A stretch of DNA of 64,000 nt, from IMG/VR virus record IMGVR_UViG_3300009443_000003, positions 17,152 to 81,151 of that record. The stretch is one strand, 5' to 3'. The stretch comes from a virus. The notes under the pieces were generated by a model, which ran no database searches, was not told where the DNA came from, and saw only the letters and a list, made by a program, of their open reading frames with translations. Below are positions 50,844 to 59,417 of the stretch, piece after piece (position 1 is the first letter of the stretch; each line of letters starts with the position of its first letter). Made by a program: the position numbers and the translations under genes.

Positions 50844-50884
50844 ATCGAATGTCGAATAAACAAACAAAAAAAGATCATTCAAAA

Positions 50885-52363
50885 ATGGCAAATTTAATTA
50901 ACGAAGCTGAGATCAGAAACACTTGGGCTCCTATCATTGAGGAAGCTACAGGTATTACTGAATCTAACAAGCTTGCATGGATGTCTGAGTACTGCCACAA
51001 TCACAAGCTGTACGAAGACGCAAACATTATGGCACTTAACCCAGGTATGAACTTAGCTGGTATGGGCGCAGTATCTTTCCCAGCTAACGGTAGCACAGCT
51101 AACGTAGGTGGTTCAGGTGCAAACGGCTCAGGTGACAAAGCTCAAACATTGCTTCCTTTAGCAATGCAGGTTGCTGCTCAAACTATCGGTCTAGACTTAG
51201 TACCAGTAGTACCAATGGCAGGTCCAATGGGATTACTTTCTTACTTAGACTACACTTACGAAGGTGGTGTTGCTAACGCTATCGCTAACGGTGCTGACGG
51301 TACTGTAGCTCCAACTTACGTAAAAGCTTCAGGTGCTGGAACTGCAGACATCGCTGCTGTACCTGATACTAACGGTGACTACGAATTCGTAGGAACTTCA
51401 AGAATTGACGGTAAGTCAATCTTTAAAGTAGGTACTATCGTAGATGCAACTGTAGCTGCTGATTTAGAAGCTGCTGGTGCTGATAGTGATTCTGTTGAAC
51501 TAGTAAAAGCTATGGAAGATCACATCCCAGGATTTACTGGTGATGCTGATTCAGACGGTAACGCTCTTCCTTTCTCAAGAGAAAAAGGTGAGTCAACTAG
51601 AGACAAGCTAATGGGCTTAAGCCTATTCAGCAAGTCAGTTGCTGCTGAAACTTTCCAAGTTGCTGCTGGTGTAACTAGAGAGCAAGTACAAGACCTAAAA
51701 CAATTCGGTGTTGATGCTGTTGCTCAAGTAGAAGCAGTATTAACTAACGAATTGACTCAGTCTATCAACGACTACATCTTGAAGTCAATGAGAAATCTTG
51801 CAGCTACTAACATAACTGAAAACCCATTCTCAGCTGCTATCGACCTATCTCCAACTACCAACTATGGTGGTGAGACAAGAGGTGAAGCACACAGAAGAAT
51901 TTTAACTAACGTTCTTGCTGCTGCTAACTTTATCGCTAACAAAGGTAGAAGAGGTGCTGGTAACTTCGCAGTAGTTGATGCTAAAATCGCTTCAGCTCTA
52001 CAAGGTATCGCAGGTTTCGTACCTAACCCAATGGCTAACACGTTCAACCAAGTTGCAGGTGCAATCTACCCAGTAGGTTCTGTAGCAGGTATCAACGTTT
52101 ACACTGACCCTAGACTTCCTTTCAACGGAGGTTACCTAGGTGATTCTGCTGGTACACACAGAATCCTAGTAGGTAGAAAAGGTGACGGTAACTCAGCTGG
52201 TCTAGTATTCATGCCTTACCTAATGGCTGAATCAGTACAAACAATTGCTGAAGGAACTATGGCTCCTAAAGTAGCTGTTAAGTCTAGATTCGCATTGGTT
52301 GAAGCTGGATTCCACCCAGAAACTCAATACGTTGAGTTCAAAGTTGAAAACGTTGAACTATAA
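50885..52363 (+). CDS. 23: Major capsid protein gp23-like
   Basis: 492 residues from ATG 50885 (T4 gp23 is 521); an ATG at 50849 would add 12 residues that do not look like protein (Lys/Gln-rich). HK97-fold capsid pattern as in gp23: NLINEAEIRNTWAPIIEEAT at the start, LSLFSKSVAAETFQVAAGV, QVEAVLTNELTQSINDYILK, a P-domain GRRGAGNFAVVDAKIASAL, and the end SRFALVEAGFHPETQYVE. Codon use is strongly biased to a few codons (gct, gta, ggt), as in a highly expressed gene. The N-terminus is probably removed by the gp21-type protease; EATGITE is a candidate region. It has its own promoter and terminator. Confidence 0.9.
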   Translation: MANLINEAEIRNTWAPIIEEATGITESNKLAWMSEYCHNHKLYEDANIMALNPGMNLAGMGAVSFPANGSTANVGGSGANGSGDKAQTLLPLAMQVAAQTIGLDLVPVVPMAGPMGLLSYLDYTYEGGVANAIANGADGTVAPTYVKASGAGTADIAAVPDTNGDYEFVGTSRIDGKSIFKVGTIVDATVAADLEAAGADSDSVELVKAMEDHIPGFTGDADSDGNALPFSREKGESTRDKLMGLSLFSKSVAAETFQVAAGVTREQVQDLKQFGVDAVAQVEAVLTNELTQSINDYILKSMRNLAATNITENPFSAAIDLSPTTNYGGETRGEAHRRILTNVLAAANFIANKGRRGAGNFAVVDAKIASALQGIAGFVPNPMANTFNQVAGAIYPVGSVAGINVYTDPRLPFNGGYLGDSAGTHRILVGRKGDGNSAGLVFMPYLMAESVQTIAEGTMAPKVAVKSRFALVEAGFHPETQYVEFKVENVEL

Positions 52364-52392
52364 TCTTTAACTAGATAACACGTTTATATAAG

Positions 52393-52421
52393 AGAGGCTC
52401 TCATTTGAGGGCCTCTTTTTT
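52393..52421 (+). terminator. Terminator after the major capsid gene
   Basis: 8-bp stem AGAGGCTC / GGGCCTCT with one G-T pair and an 8-base loop, followed by a run of T. Confidence 0.85.
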
Positions 52422-52435
52422 GTTTATAGAAGTCT

Positions 52436-52444
52436 GATATATAA
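52436..52444 (+). promoter_or_regulatory. Late promoter motif GATATATAA
   Basis: Exact nonamer right after the capsid terminator, 27 bases before ATG 52472; A-rich leader. Confidence 0.6.
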
Positions 52445-52471
52445 TACAAAGATACTAAAAAAAATAAGAGT

Positions 52472-53332
52472 ATGATGAAGCTTAAGAATAAATTAATGCT
52501 TTTTGAAGAATTTGCTGAGACGAGAACTGCAGTAGATACTAAGGTTAGCAATGTTGACGTTAAACAGGGTGTTGATATTAACGTAGATGCAAAACCAGGC
52601 ATTAGAACAGATATTGTAAAAGATGTTGATACCATTATTAACAAACTTGAATACCTTGCAAATAACATGGAAGATGTTGAGGAATTTGCAAATGAATCAC
52701 AACTTAATGAAGGTACTGTAGATCAGATTGTGTCGGCAGAGTTATATATGATTCCAGTAATTGCAGCTGGTGTTGTTGCAGCTGCTGGTGTAGGTGTTGG
52801 AATACTAATTAAAAGAGCAGTTACTAAAGCTAAAATTAGAGCTAAACACAAAAAAGTGGTTAGAGCTAATAAGATAAAAGCTGCAAAGATGGAGATCTAC
52901 GTAAAAGAACTTAGAGATTATAAGAAGCAAGACTTTGATGATAGATCAAGACAGAAAGTTAAAGAATTTAATAAAAAGATCGAAGAGTTAAGACAGGCAG
53001 CAGAAGACATGAACGGCGCTCTGATTGAAAAGTACCCAAAATATAAAGATTTTATAGGCACTCTAAATTCTGAGGTTAGAATGGAAATCGCTCAGTTTAT
53101 GTTAGACTCAAAACTTCTTACAGATACAGAAAAAGAAAGATACCAAAAGACTTACCGTAATGCAGTAAGATCACTAGATAGAAGATTAAAGAAGGCTGAA
53201 GAAGAAAAGAAAGCCGCAGAAGAAAAGGTTAAGAATGCTTCTAAAGAAGACTTAGCCAGAATTGAGGCTGAAAAAGAAAAGCTTCAACAAGAATTTAAAG
53301 ATAAAGAAGAAACTGAAGATAGCGAAGCTTAA
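52472..53332 (+). CDS. CTS protein with membrane segment and helical tail
   Basis: 286 residues. CTS-like start MMKLKNKLMLFEEFAETR; an ATG at 52475 is equally possible. Then a short repeat-like part (DVKQGVDINVDAKPGIRTD) and NESQLNEG, a second candidate protease site, directly before a hydrophobic stretch IPVIAAGVVAAAGVGVGILI (about residues 94-113) and a Lys/Arg-rich cluster. The rest is a long charged coiled coil with an acidic end. After cutting at LNE, a protein with N-terminal membrane anchor would be left. Inference: capsid-internal and able to enter the host membrane at ejection. The stop overlaps the end of the convergent gene by three bases. Confidence 0.6.
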   Translation: MMKLKNKLMLFEEFAETRTAVDTKVSNVDVKQGVDINVDAKPGIRTDIVKDVDTIINKLEYLANNMEDVEEFANESQLNEGTVDQIVSAELYMIPVIAAGVVAAAGVGVGILIKRAVTKAKIRAKHKKVVRANKIKAAKMEIYVKELRDYKKQDFDDRSRQKVKEFNKKIEELRQAAEDMNGALIEKYPKYKDFIGTLNSEVRMEIAQFMLDSKLLTDTEKERYQKTYRNAVRSLDRRLKKAEEEKKAAEEKVKNASKEDLARIEAEKEKLQQEFKDKEETEDSEA

Positions 53333-53841
53333 TCTAATTTACGCTTAGCATTCTTCTTTGCAAGATCTAGGAACTCCTGTCTCTCATTGAGCAGGAGTTC
53401 TTTACATTTACGGCGAAACTCAATTGAACTCTTAAGAATCCTGCTGTCGACCATTGGAGCCTTTAAGACATCATGGTATTCTGGGTGGACAAAGTTCTCA
53501 AGATCAAAATTCATAAACTTAGACTTGATTGGTTTGCCGCTGATGGCACATAACCAATTAACTGTGTTGACACTCTCTTTAAACTCGTTAATGTCCACAG
53601 GGCGCTCAGATTGCCAATCAAAGTATGTTTTGTATGCAGTACTATCCTTTGTGCTGACTTTCTGCATTCTAAGGACGCAGTGAATAAACTGGTCATCACC
53701 AGACCACTTCTTGATATGACGATTTTCAACCAAGAATCTACGGTGCTTTTTCTGAAGAGGCTTCAGTTTAATACCATATCGGTTGATTGGATAACTACCA
53801 CCGGTTCTCTCAATTCTAATGTCAGCGTAAGATCTAGCCAT
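53329..53841 (-). CDS. Lone minus-strand gene, unknown function
   Basis: 170 residues, basic, start ATG at 53841 read leftward (MARSYADIRIERTGGSYPIN). Segments KPLQKKHRRFLVENRHIKKW and SSIEFRRKCKELLLNERQEF look like a real soluble, nucleic-acid-binding type protein, and without it 570 bases would be empty. It is the only gene on this strand. Its end overlaps the + gene at 52472 by three bases (tTTAAt shared stops). No family recognised. A hairpin that could end the + transcript lies inside it. Confidence 0.6.
   Translation of the reverse strand: MARSYADIRIERTGGSYPINRYGIKLKPLQKKHRRFLVENRHIKKWSGDDQFIHCVLRMQKVSTKDSTAYKTYFDWQSERPVDINEFKESVNTVNWLCAISGKPIKSKFMNFDLENFVHPEYHDVLKAPMVDSRILKSSIEFRRKCKELLLNERQEFLDLAKKNAKRKLD
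53371..53400. terminator. Inverted repeat, possible terminator inside the minus-strand gene
   Basis: Perfect 9-bp inverted repeat GAACTCCTG / CAGGAGTTC with a 12-base loop, followed on the + strand by TTTAC. It lies 39 bases behind the stop of the + gene and may terminate its transcript although it is within coding sequence of the other strand. The T tract is short. Confidence 0.4.
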
Positions 53842-53903
53842 ATATACTATCTATCAGTGAAACTAAGAGGCCAGCTTTCATATAAGATACAAAGGTAATT
53901 TAT

Positions 53904-54860
53904 ATGCAGTCAATAAACCAGCTCTTCACAGAGAAGTATCGTCCAAAAGATTTAAGCGAGTTGATCTTACCAGATCGTGTAATGAATAAGTTTAAAGATG
54001 GCCTAGTTCAGAATATGCTGTTTGCAGGCAGTCCTGGAACTGGTAAAACATCAGCAGCTAAAGCAATCGTCAATCAATTTGAATTGCCTTATCTCTATAT
54101 TAACGCATCAACAGATACTTCGGTTGACGTGATTAGAACTAGAATCACTGACTTCTGTTCAACGGTTTCAATTATGGACAAACCAGGCAGCTTTAAAGTT
54201 GTAATCCTAGATGAGGTTGACGGTGTATCGGATCAGTTCTTTAAAGCACTGCGTGCGACAATGGAGATATTTGCAAGTAACAGCCGCTTTATTGCAACAT
54301 GTAACTACATCAATAAATTACCAGATCCAATCTTAAGCAGATTTGAAGTAATTAACTTTGACTTTGACAAGGAAGAAGAGGCTGAATTGACTAAGAAATA
54401 TATCAAGCGTGTTTATAATATCTGTAACCAAGAAGAGATGACAATTGAAAAACCAGCATTAGTTGAGTTTGTACGTCGTAACTTCCCAGATCTAAGAAGC
54501 ACCTTGAATAAGCTACAGGGCTATAAAACACAAGGTACAAACCATATTACTGAAGCAGAAGTTAAACGCTTCAACTCAGTCTATAAAGATGTTTTTGATC
54601 TAATCTTTAACGAGACAGATCCAGCTAAGAACTATCAGCTCTTGGTAAGCAATTACGCTTCAAAGACAGATGACATCTTACAGACACTAGGCGATGACTT
54701 TGTCGAATATATAAAACAAGAAAGATCTCAAAGCGTAAAACATATACCACAGATTATTATTACAGTGGCTAAGCACCAAGCACAAAGAGTCCATGTAATC
54801 GATCCTGTTGTAACCATGTTAAGCTGTGTATATGAGATCCAGACTATTGTAAGAGAATAA
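53904..54860 (+). CDS. 44: Clamp loader ATPase gp44-like
   Basis: 318 residues (T4 gp44 is 319). AAA+ clamp loader: TEKYRPKDLSELILPD at the N-terminus, Walker A AGSPGTGKTSAAKAI (about 42-56), Walker B VVILDEVDGVSDQFFKAL (about 95-112), sensor 1 FIATCNYINKLPDPILSRFE (arginine finger in SRFE). Four copies with one gp62 open the gp45 ring and load it on primer ends. It starts after the divergent minus-strand gene. Confidence 0.92.
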   Translation: MQSINQLFTEKYRPKDLSELILPDRVMNKFKDGLVQNMLFAGSPGTGKTSAAKAIVNQFELPYLYINASTDTSVDVIRTRITDFCSTVSIMDKPGSFKVVILDEVDGVSDQFFKALRATMEIFASNSRFIATCNYINKLPDPILSRFEVINFDFDKEEEAELTKKYIKRVYNICNQEEMTIEKPALVEFVRRNFPDLRSTLNKLQGYKTQGTNHITEAEVKRFNSVYKDVFDLIFNETDPAKNYQLLVSNYASKTDDILQTLGDDFVEYIKQERSQSVKHIPQIIITVAKHQAQRVHVIDPVVTMLSCVYEIQTIVRE

Positions 54861-54880
54861 CAAGATTTTTGTAAAATAAT

Positions 54881-54911
54881 TTTTCAGTGTCAAATATTTT
54901 TATTATATTTG
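54881..54911 (+). promoter_or_regulatory. Bacteroidota-type promoter
   Basis: TTTT (54881-54884), exactly 19 bases, then TATATTTG (54904-54911), which fits TAnnTTTG perfectly. The ATG at 54935 follows after 23 bases. The sequence around the -7 box (TTTTTATTATATTT then ACTGTAA) is nearly the same as at 22675-22697. Confidence 0.65.
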
Positions 54912-54934
54912 TACTGTAAGTAAAAGATAACAAT

Positions 54935-56209
54935 ATGAAGGTGGGAAAACATACACTATTAATAGACGGCAACTACTTTGTCTTTAGCCGCCTTTTTGTT
55001 CTGCCTAAACCTAAGAGCGGTATGCTTCTAGGTGATGATAAACAAAAAGCACAGTTTATGCGTAAACTGTCAATTGACTTTGCATCTGAGATGCGCAAGC
55101 TTAAATGTTTTGTGGATGACGTTGTCATCGCAGTTGACTCTAAGTCTTGGCGTAAAGACCTATACCCAGAAGCAGAATACAAAGGTACTAGAAAACAAAA
55201 GAGTGATGTAGACTGGACTGCAGTTTACTCAATTTATGAAGAATTCCAAAAGATCATGCAAGAGCATGGTGTAACAGTACATCAGATCAGCGGTGCTGAA
55301 GCAGATGATGTTCTCTTTGGTTGGTCAACAATGCTGAACGATCGCGGCAAAAGCTGTATCGTTTGGACTGGTGACCGTGACTTAATCCAATTAGTTAATC
55401 ATTCAACTGCAAACGACGCACATACAATCTGGTACTATAACACTAAGAGAACTCTGTATGCATATCCTGGTTTTGTTGAAGACATGGAAAAGTCTGCAGC
55501 ACAGAAAATGGATAGAGACGCCATGTTATTCAACATGGGCGGTCAGCATATGCTTAGAGACGACTATCAGACTAGAATCTTAGACTGGGTAAAAGAAAAT
55601 AAAGTTACAATTGAAGAAGTTGACTGTGATCGTTTTATCTTTACTAAGATGCTTGTAGGTGACAAGTCGGATAACATCCAGTCAGTTGTGACTTGGCAGA
55701 AAGAGATGAAGAATGGTAAGTTGAGAACTTACTCAATTACTGATAAAATGGCTGATAAGATCTACGATCAGTTTACAAAAGAACATGCAGATTTTACAAT
55801 TGACTATCTTTTTTCTACAGAGCACAAAGACGCATTATCCGATATTATCTACAGAGTTGTCGGCCACAGTAATACAAACTTGATTAAGGCTGGCCTGACT
55901 AAGAATATTGCATTGATGTTGCTACATACTAGAACTATTCCAGATGCTATTCAGAAAGCTATCTTTGCAGCTATTGAAACTGACTGGGAAGGTGCCTTAA
56001 ATAACGTTGAAACTCTACTTAAAATGGACAAGATCCTAGCAGGTACTGATTGGCTAGAGAAGAAGCATAACGCTGGCCCAGATGTATTTGCAGGTATGGA
56101 TATTCCAGAAGAAGAGCCGGTAAAGCCAATGAAACTGGTTGGTAAAAAGAGCACGGACAGAGAAACAAAAACAGCACCTAAGACTAAAAACTTAAACAAC
56201 TTATTCTAA
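54935..56209 (+). CDS. rnh: 5'-3' exonuclease / RNase H (FEN-type)
   Basis: 424 residues; T4 RNase H has 305. FEN-type metal motifs: LLIDGNYFVF (about 8-17), AVDSKSWRKDLYPEAEYKG with the Arg/Lys after Asp, ISGAEADDVLFGW (about 117-129), WTGDRDLIQLVN (about 148) and VGDKSDNIQ (about 243). It removes RNA primers and flaps on the lagging strand. The extension at the C-terminus is basic and ends KNLNNLF, a probable clamp-binding tail. It stands behind its own host-type promoter, so it may be expressed early. Confidence 0.8.
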   Translation: MKVGKHTLLIDGNYFVFSRLFVLPKPKSGMLLGDDKQKAQFMRKLSIDFASEMRKLKCFVDDVVIAVDSKSWRKDLYPEAEYKGTRKQKSDVDWTAVYSIYEEFQKIMQEHGVTVHQISGAEADDVLFGWSTMLNDRGKSCIVWTGDRDLIQLVNHSTANDAHTIWYYNTKRTLYAYPGFVEDMEKSAAQKMDRDAMLFNMGGQHMLRDDYQTRILDWVKENKVTIEEVDCDRFIFTKMLVGDKSDNIQSVVTWQKEMKNGKLRTYSITDKMADKIYDQFTKEHADFTIDYLFSTEHKDALSDIIYRVVGHSNTNLIKAGLTKNIALMLLHTRTIPDAIQKAIFAAIETDWEGALNNVETLLKMDKILAGTDWLEKKHNAGPDVFAGMDIPEEEPVKPMKLVGKKSTDRETKTAPKTKNLNNLF

Positions 56210-56385
56210 TGCATACTTTACAAGAAGAGATTACGATACAAGAGATTTTATCCGAAGCTAATGCTCATGGTTTAAGACTGGAAGTCAAAGAGAGTGCTGA
56301 AAAAATATGGAAAGAACGCTCATCCGACACAGAATTTACTTTACTGGATGCTTACCATTTAGCATTTTTAGACTGGATAAAATAA
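56209..56385 (+). CDS. Very small protein of unknown function
   Basis: 58 residues (MHTLQEEITIQEILSE to the end LAFLDWIK), acidic and helical. The ATG shares a base with the stop of the nuclease gene, and the next gene follows after one base; this tight packing argues that it is real. No family recognised. Confidence 0.5.
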   Translation: MHTLQEEITIQEILSEANAHGLRLEVKESAEKIWKERSSDTEFTLLDAYHLAFLDWIK

Positions 56386-56386
56386 T

Positions 56387-56815
56387 ATGTTAGACGAAAC
56401 TAAACTATTTGACTTCGTAAAGATCATGTTTACGAAGCGAGATCAATTTTATAAAATTAAGAACCACAACAAGAAGCGCCATCACTTTATGATTAATCGC
56501 TTCTTTGCTATTAAGTTCCCAAGTAACGCTAATCTCTTTAATCACAACGGGATCAACGGAGCTGCAGTTGTAGAATCATGGAGCATGGTCGCTATGCGAT
56601 TTAAGTCTGTGCCCGGCTGGTGGTACACTAAAACTAAAAAGGCTAAGACCACAGCCAAGGATAAATATATTCCAAGCGAAGGTGCCGTTAGAATCTATAT
56701 GGAGAAGAATGAAATTGGCAACAGAGAGTTTAAAGAACTTGAGCAGTTTGCCAAAGAAAGTCTATACGCCGACTTAAAAAAGATTGAAGAGCAGGTTGAT
56801 GTTTACTCAAAATAA
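56387..56815 (+). CDS. Possible clamp loader small subunit gp62-like
   Basis: 142 residues. The layout LFDFVKIMFTKRDQFYK, HHFMINRFFAIKF, then VPGWWYTKTKKAKT and a helical Glu/Lys end is like the short gp62 proteins of marine T4-like phages, which have a helix, MINR, and a (K/R)-x-x-x-W-x-K segment. It is 1.5 kb downstream of gp44, its expected partner. T4 gp62 (187 residues) shows no obvious identity, so the assignment is tentative. The 3' end overlaps the next gene. Confidence 0.4.
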   Translation: MLDETKLFDFVKIMFTKRDQFYKIKNHNKKRHHFMINRFFAIKFPSNANLFNHNGINGAAVVESWSMVAMRFKSVPGWWYTKTKKAKTTAKDKYIPSEGAVRIYMEKNEIGNREFKELEQFAKESLYADLKKIEEQVDVYSK

Positions 56816-57449
56816 AGATACATTTTCAGAAGTTGTAGATATTACACTCTACAAGTATAACTCAATAGATTTAAAACTATGGGGCTTACTCAAGCGCCAT
56901 TATAATTCTAAAGAGCTAGCTAAGGACTCTGTCTTGATTTCTGCAAATGATCTTAAAAATGTAGTTAACGAATACTTCTATGATGATCTAAACATAATAG
57001 ACTCAGTCGGTGAAAGTCTATTACACAAAGAGGCAACCACAATCTACTTTATTAAAAAGATTTTTGAGAATATGACTAGTCTTAGATGGCTTAAAGTCAA
57101 TCTCAATAAGAACATGAGCTATAAACGCATAGTTGAGATCGAGCAGATTAAAACTATCAAGTTCAGTATTAAAACACTAAGAGGTACTTTCAGAGTCTTT
57201 GACCATTTTAACAGCCATCAAACTTATGTTATTAATAAGCTTTTAAATAAGATGGATCTGTTAAACTCAGGTGAATATTTTAAAGTGGTTAAGACTAATG
57301 AGTTAATGAACAAGATTGATAACTATCTTGTTGCAAACAACACAAATGAAATCTTCACTATACTCAATGCGATGATACAATACTTTGAGGCATATGAGAC
57401 TGATAACCCAGAAATACTCTTAATCACCGATATTGAGTCTGATATATAA
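56799..57449 (+). CDS. Protein of unknown function
   Basis: 216 residues from ATG 56799, overlapping the previous gene by 17 bases (an upstream TTG at 56784 is less likely). Helical, Lys/Asn-rich, Tyr and Phe-rich (ITLYKYNSIDLKLWGLLKRH, KATTIYF-like segment), no membrane segment and no known motif. The stop codon is inside a GATATATAA late promoter. It belongs to the clamp-loader/nuclease operon by overlap. Not recognised. Confidence 0.6.
   Translation: MFTQNKDTFSEVVDITLYKYNSIDLKLWGLLKRHYNSKELAKDSVLISANDLKNVVNEYFYDDLNIIDSVGESLLHKEATTIYFIKKIFENMTSLRWLKVNLNKNMSYKRIVEIEQIKTIKFSIKTLRGTFRVFDHFNSHQTYVINKLLNKMDLLNSGEYFKVVKTNELMNKIDNYLVANNTNEIFTILNAMIQYFEAYETDNPEILLITDIESDI
57441..57449 (+). promoter_or_regulatory. 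Late promoter motif GATATATAA
   Basis: Exact nonamer covering the stop codon of the preceding gene, 23 bases upstream of the neck gene ATG at 57473. Confidence 0.65.
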
Positions 57450-57472
57450 ACAAAATACAGACTTAAGCCTCA

Positions 57473-59413
57473 ATGGTAAATAATTTTACAGCAGACCAGA
57501 TCGGTGATGTAATATATGCAAAGCTAGAAAATCCATACTTAAACGTACAAAGCGTTTTAAGCTGGACATCAGTTGTTGGTGTTAGTACACCAAACACTAG
57601 TGGCACTCTTAACTTTGTGGCTGCATCTACCACAGTTACTGGCACTAACACGAACTTGAGTTTAATCTCAGGAGATCAGTTTATCGTAGGTAATGAATAC
57701 TATACAGTCGACCAAGTAGTTGACGCGAATACGTTTACAGTTACACAAGCACCGACATTTACAGCAAGTGGTCTGACTTTCTATTTACCAGAAGACGCAA
57801 ACAATCTTTTTACATATCAATACCGTTGGTCACAAGGTGAAGAGCCTGGTGAAATGAGCCAGCTACTACCTTTGACAACTAACAATGGACCATATGATCT
57901 ACTAGGACTTAATTTTGACCCAGATCAACCGCTTTGGATTGAACTTAGGCTAGAAGTTGATAGACTAAGCAATGTTAACAAGATAACACTACTTTCATTG
58001 ACTTATGAACTAAGTACTGCTGATGGTACAATTATTAGCTGTCCAGAATTCTGTGGTGAATGTGTAGACCCATATGCAATGACAGGTTGTGCAAATATCA
58101 TAGCAGAATGTACAGATGAAATGTGGGACCCATATGCCTTAACTAAACCAACTTCAGTTTACCGTCAAATTACAGACGTTTCAACTGAAATGTGGGGCCA
58201 TCCAGTAAAATACTTTAGAGTTGAGCCAGATGATCGTAGTCGTGACGTAATCTTAAAAGAGTATTCACTCTATAACGTAAAAGAGTCGGCTGAGTTAAAG
58301 ATCATGGTGCCGGGCAACGAATTTCCAACAAGAGAGTTTAACTATGACATTTTTGGTATGGGCTTCGATGAGTTTGAAATCCACCTAACCAAGACGCAGT
58401 TTGAGACAGCATTTGGTATTGGGCCAAGCCCACGCAGCAGAGACTATCTCTACTTTCCAAAAATGAACCGTATGTATGAGGTTAGCTCAATTGCATATGC
58501 AGATGAGTTTAATCTGGACCTAACTTACTGGAAACTAATGCTGCGCAAATATGAAGAGCGTACTAGCAATATCCATGAAGATGAAACAGTAGAGCAAGAA
58601 CTTGATGCACTAACAACTGGCGTAGAAGAAGTCTTTGGTGAAGAGAGACAAGAAGAATTCGAGAAGGTAACCAAACCAACACAGTACAAAACTGTATTTG
58701 CTGAGGTCGGCGATGGTGTTAGAGCTAGACTACACAAGAAACTTACAATCTCAGATGCTGAATTAAGAAATCAGTGGACTGTAGTCTCTAAGAACAATTA
58801 TGATCTAGACTCAACTCCGGATAAATCAATGGAACTTGTAGCTTACAATAAGGTTTCAAGCTTAACAGAGGAAGAGAATCTTGCAGTGACTATTTGGTTT
58901 AGACCAAAGTTGGTTGATACAACAGAACAGGTTATCATCGATGGCTATTCTAATCAAAATGGTTTAAAAATAACAACCAACGGCTCTAGCATTAAAGTCT
59001 ATCTTAACAACGGTACACATATATTCGGTAGTGCTTTGGCACTTGAGAATAATGTTTGGTATGGTCTAGTCTATAATCTAAGTAATAAGTACAGACAGAT
59101 GTCTTGTAATTTATATCGTCTAGATCCTAACAGCAACAGACAGGCGGCAAGTAATTCTAGTAAAACTTTAGTCTTAAAACTAAATCAAACCAAGTCGTTT
59201 ACGAATGCTCGTACCTGGGAACCTACTAAGAACTGGATGTTACAGCCAGCGAAACTAGATGTGACTAACATTAGAATCTTTAGTCAGACAGTAGGCCAAG
59301 ATCAACAGATGAATGTCTTACAGCAGTATGTTGTTAGAGACTCGCAGTTAGCACATGTAATCGACAATGCTATTCCTTCAATTCAATTAAGAAGGTACAG
59401 TCAGTCTAGATAA
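57473..59413 (+). CDS. 14: Neck protein gp14-like with extra beta and LamG-like domains
   Basis: 646 residues, T4 gp14 has 256. The middle contains the gp14-like segment GIGPSPRSRDYLYFPKMNRM followed by YEVSSIAYADEFNLDL; T4 gp14 has [20 protein letters not shown] at the same point. Before it is a beta-rich N-terminal domain and a Cys-rich stretch (CPEFCGECVDPYAMTGC). After it, residues about 465-600 look like a LamG/concanavalin-type domain (LAVTIWFRPKL, GLKITTNGSSIKVYLN). Neck position before terminase agrees with T4 (13-14-15-16-17). The extra domains may decorate the neck or bind surface glycans. Confidence 0.45.
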   Translation: MVNNFTADQIGDVIYAKLENPYLNVQSVLSWTSVVGVSTPNTSGTLNFVAASTTVTGTNTNLSLISGDQFIVGNEYYTVDQVVDANTFTVTQAPTFTASGLTFYLPEDANNLFTYQYRWSQGEEPGEMSQLLPLTTNNGPYDLLGLNFDPDQPLWIELRLEVDRLSNVNKITLLSLTYELSTADGTIISCPEFCGECVDPYAMTGCANIIAECTDEMWDPYALTKPTSVYRQITDVSTEMWGHPVKYFRVEPDDRSRDVILKEYSLYNVKESAELKIMVPGNEFPTREFNYDIFGMGFDEFEIHLTKTQFETAFGIGPSPRSRDYLYFPKMNRMYEVSSIAYADEFNLDLTYWKLMLRKYEERTSNIHEDETVEQELDALTTGVEEVFGEERQEEFEKVTKPTQYKTVFAEVGDGVRARLHKKLTISDAELRNQWTVVSKNNYDLDSTPDKSMELVAYNKVSSLTEEENLAVTIWFRPKLVDTTEQVIIDGYSNQNGLKITTNGSSIKVYLNNGTHIFGSALALENNVWYGLVYNLSNKYRQMSCNLYRLDPNSNRQAASNSSKTLVLKLNQTKSFTNARTWEPTKNWMLQPAKLDVTNIRIFSQTVGQDQQMNVLQQYVVRDSQLAHVIDNAIPSIQLRRYSQSR

Positions 59414-59417
59414 TCTA

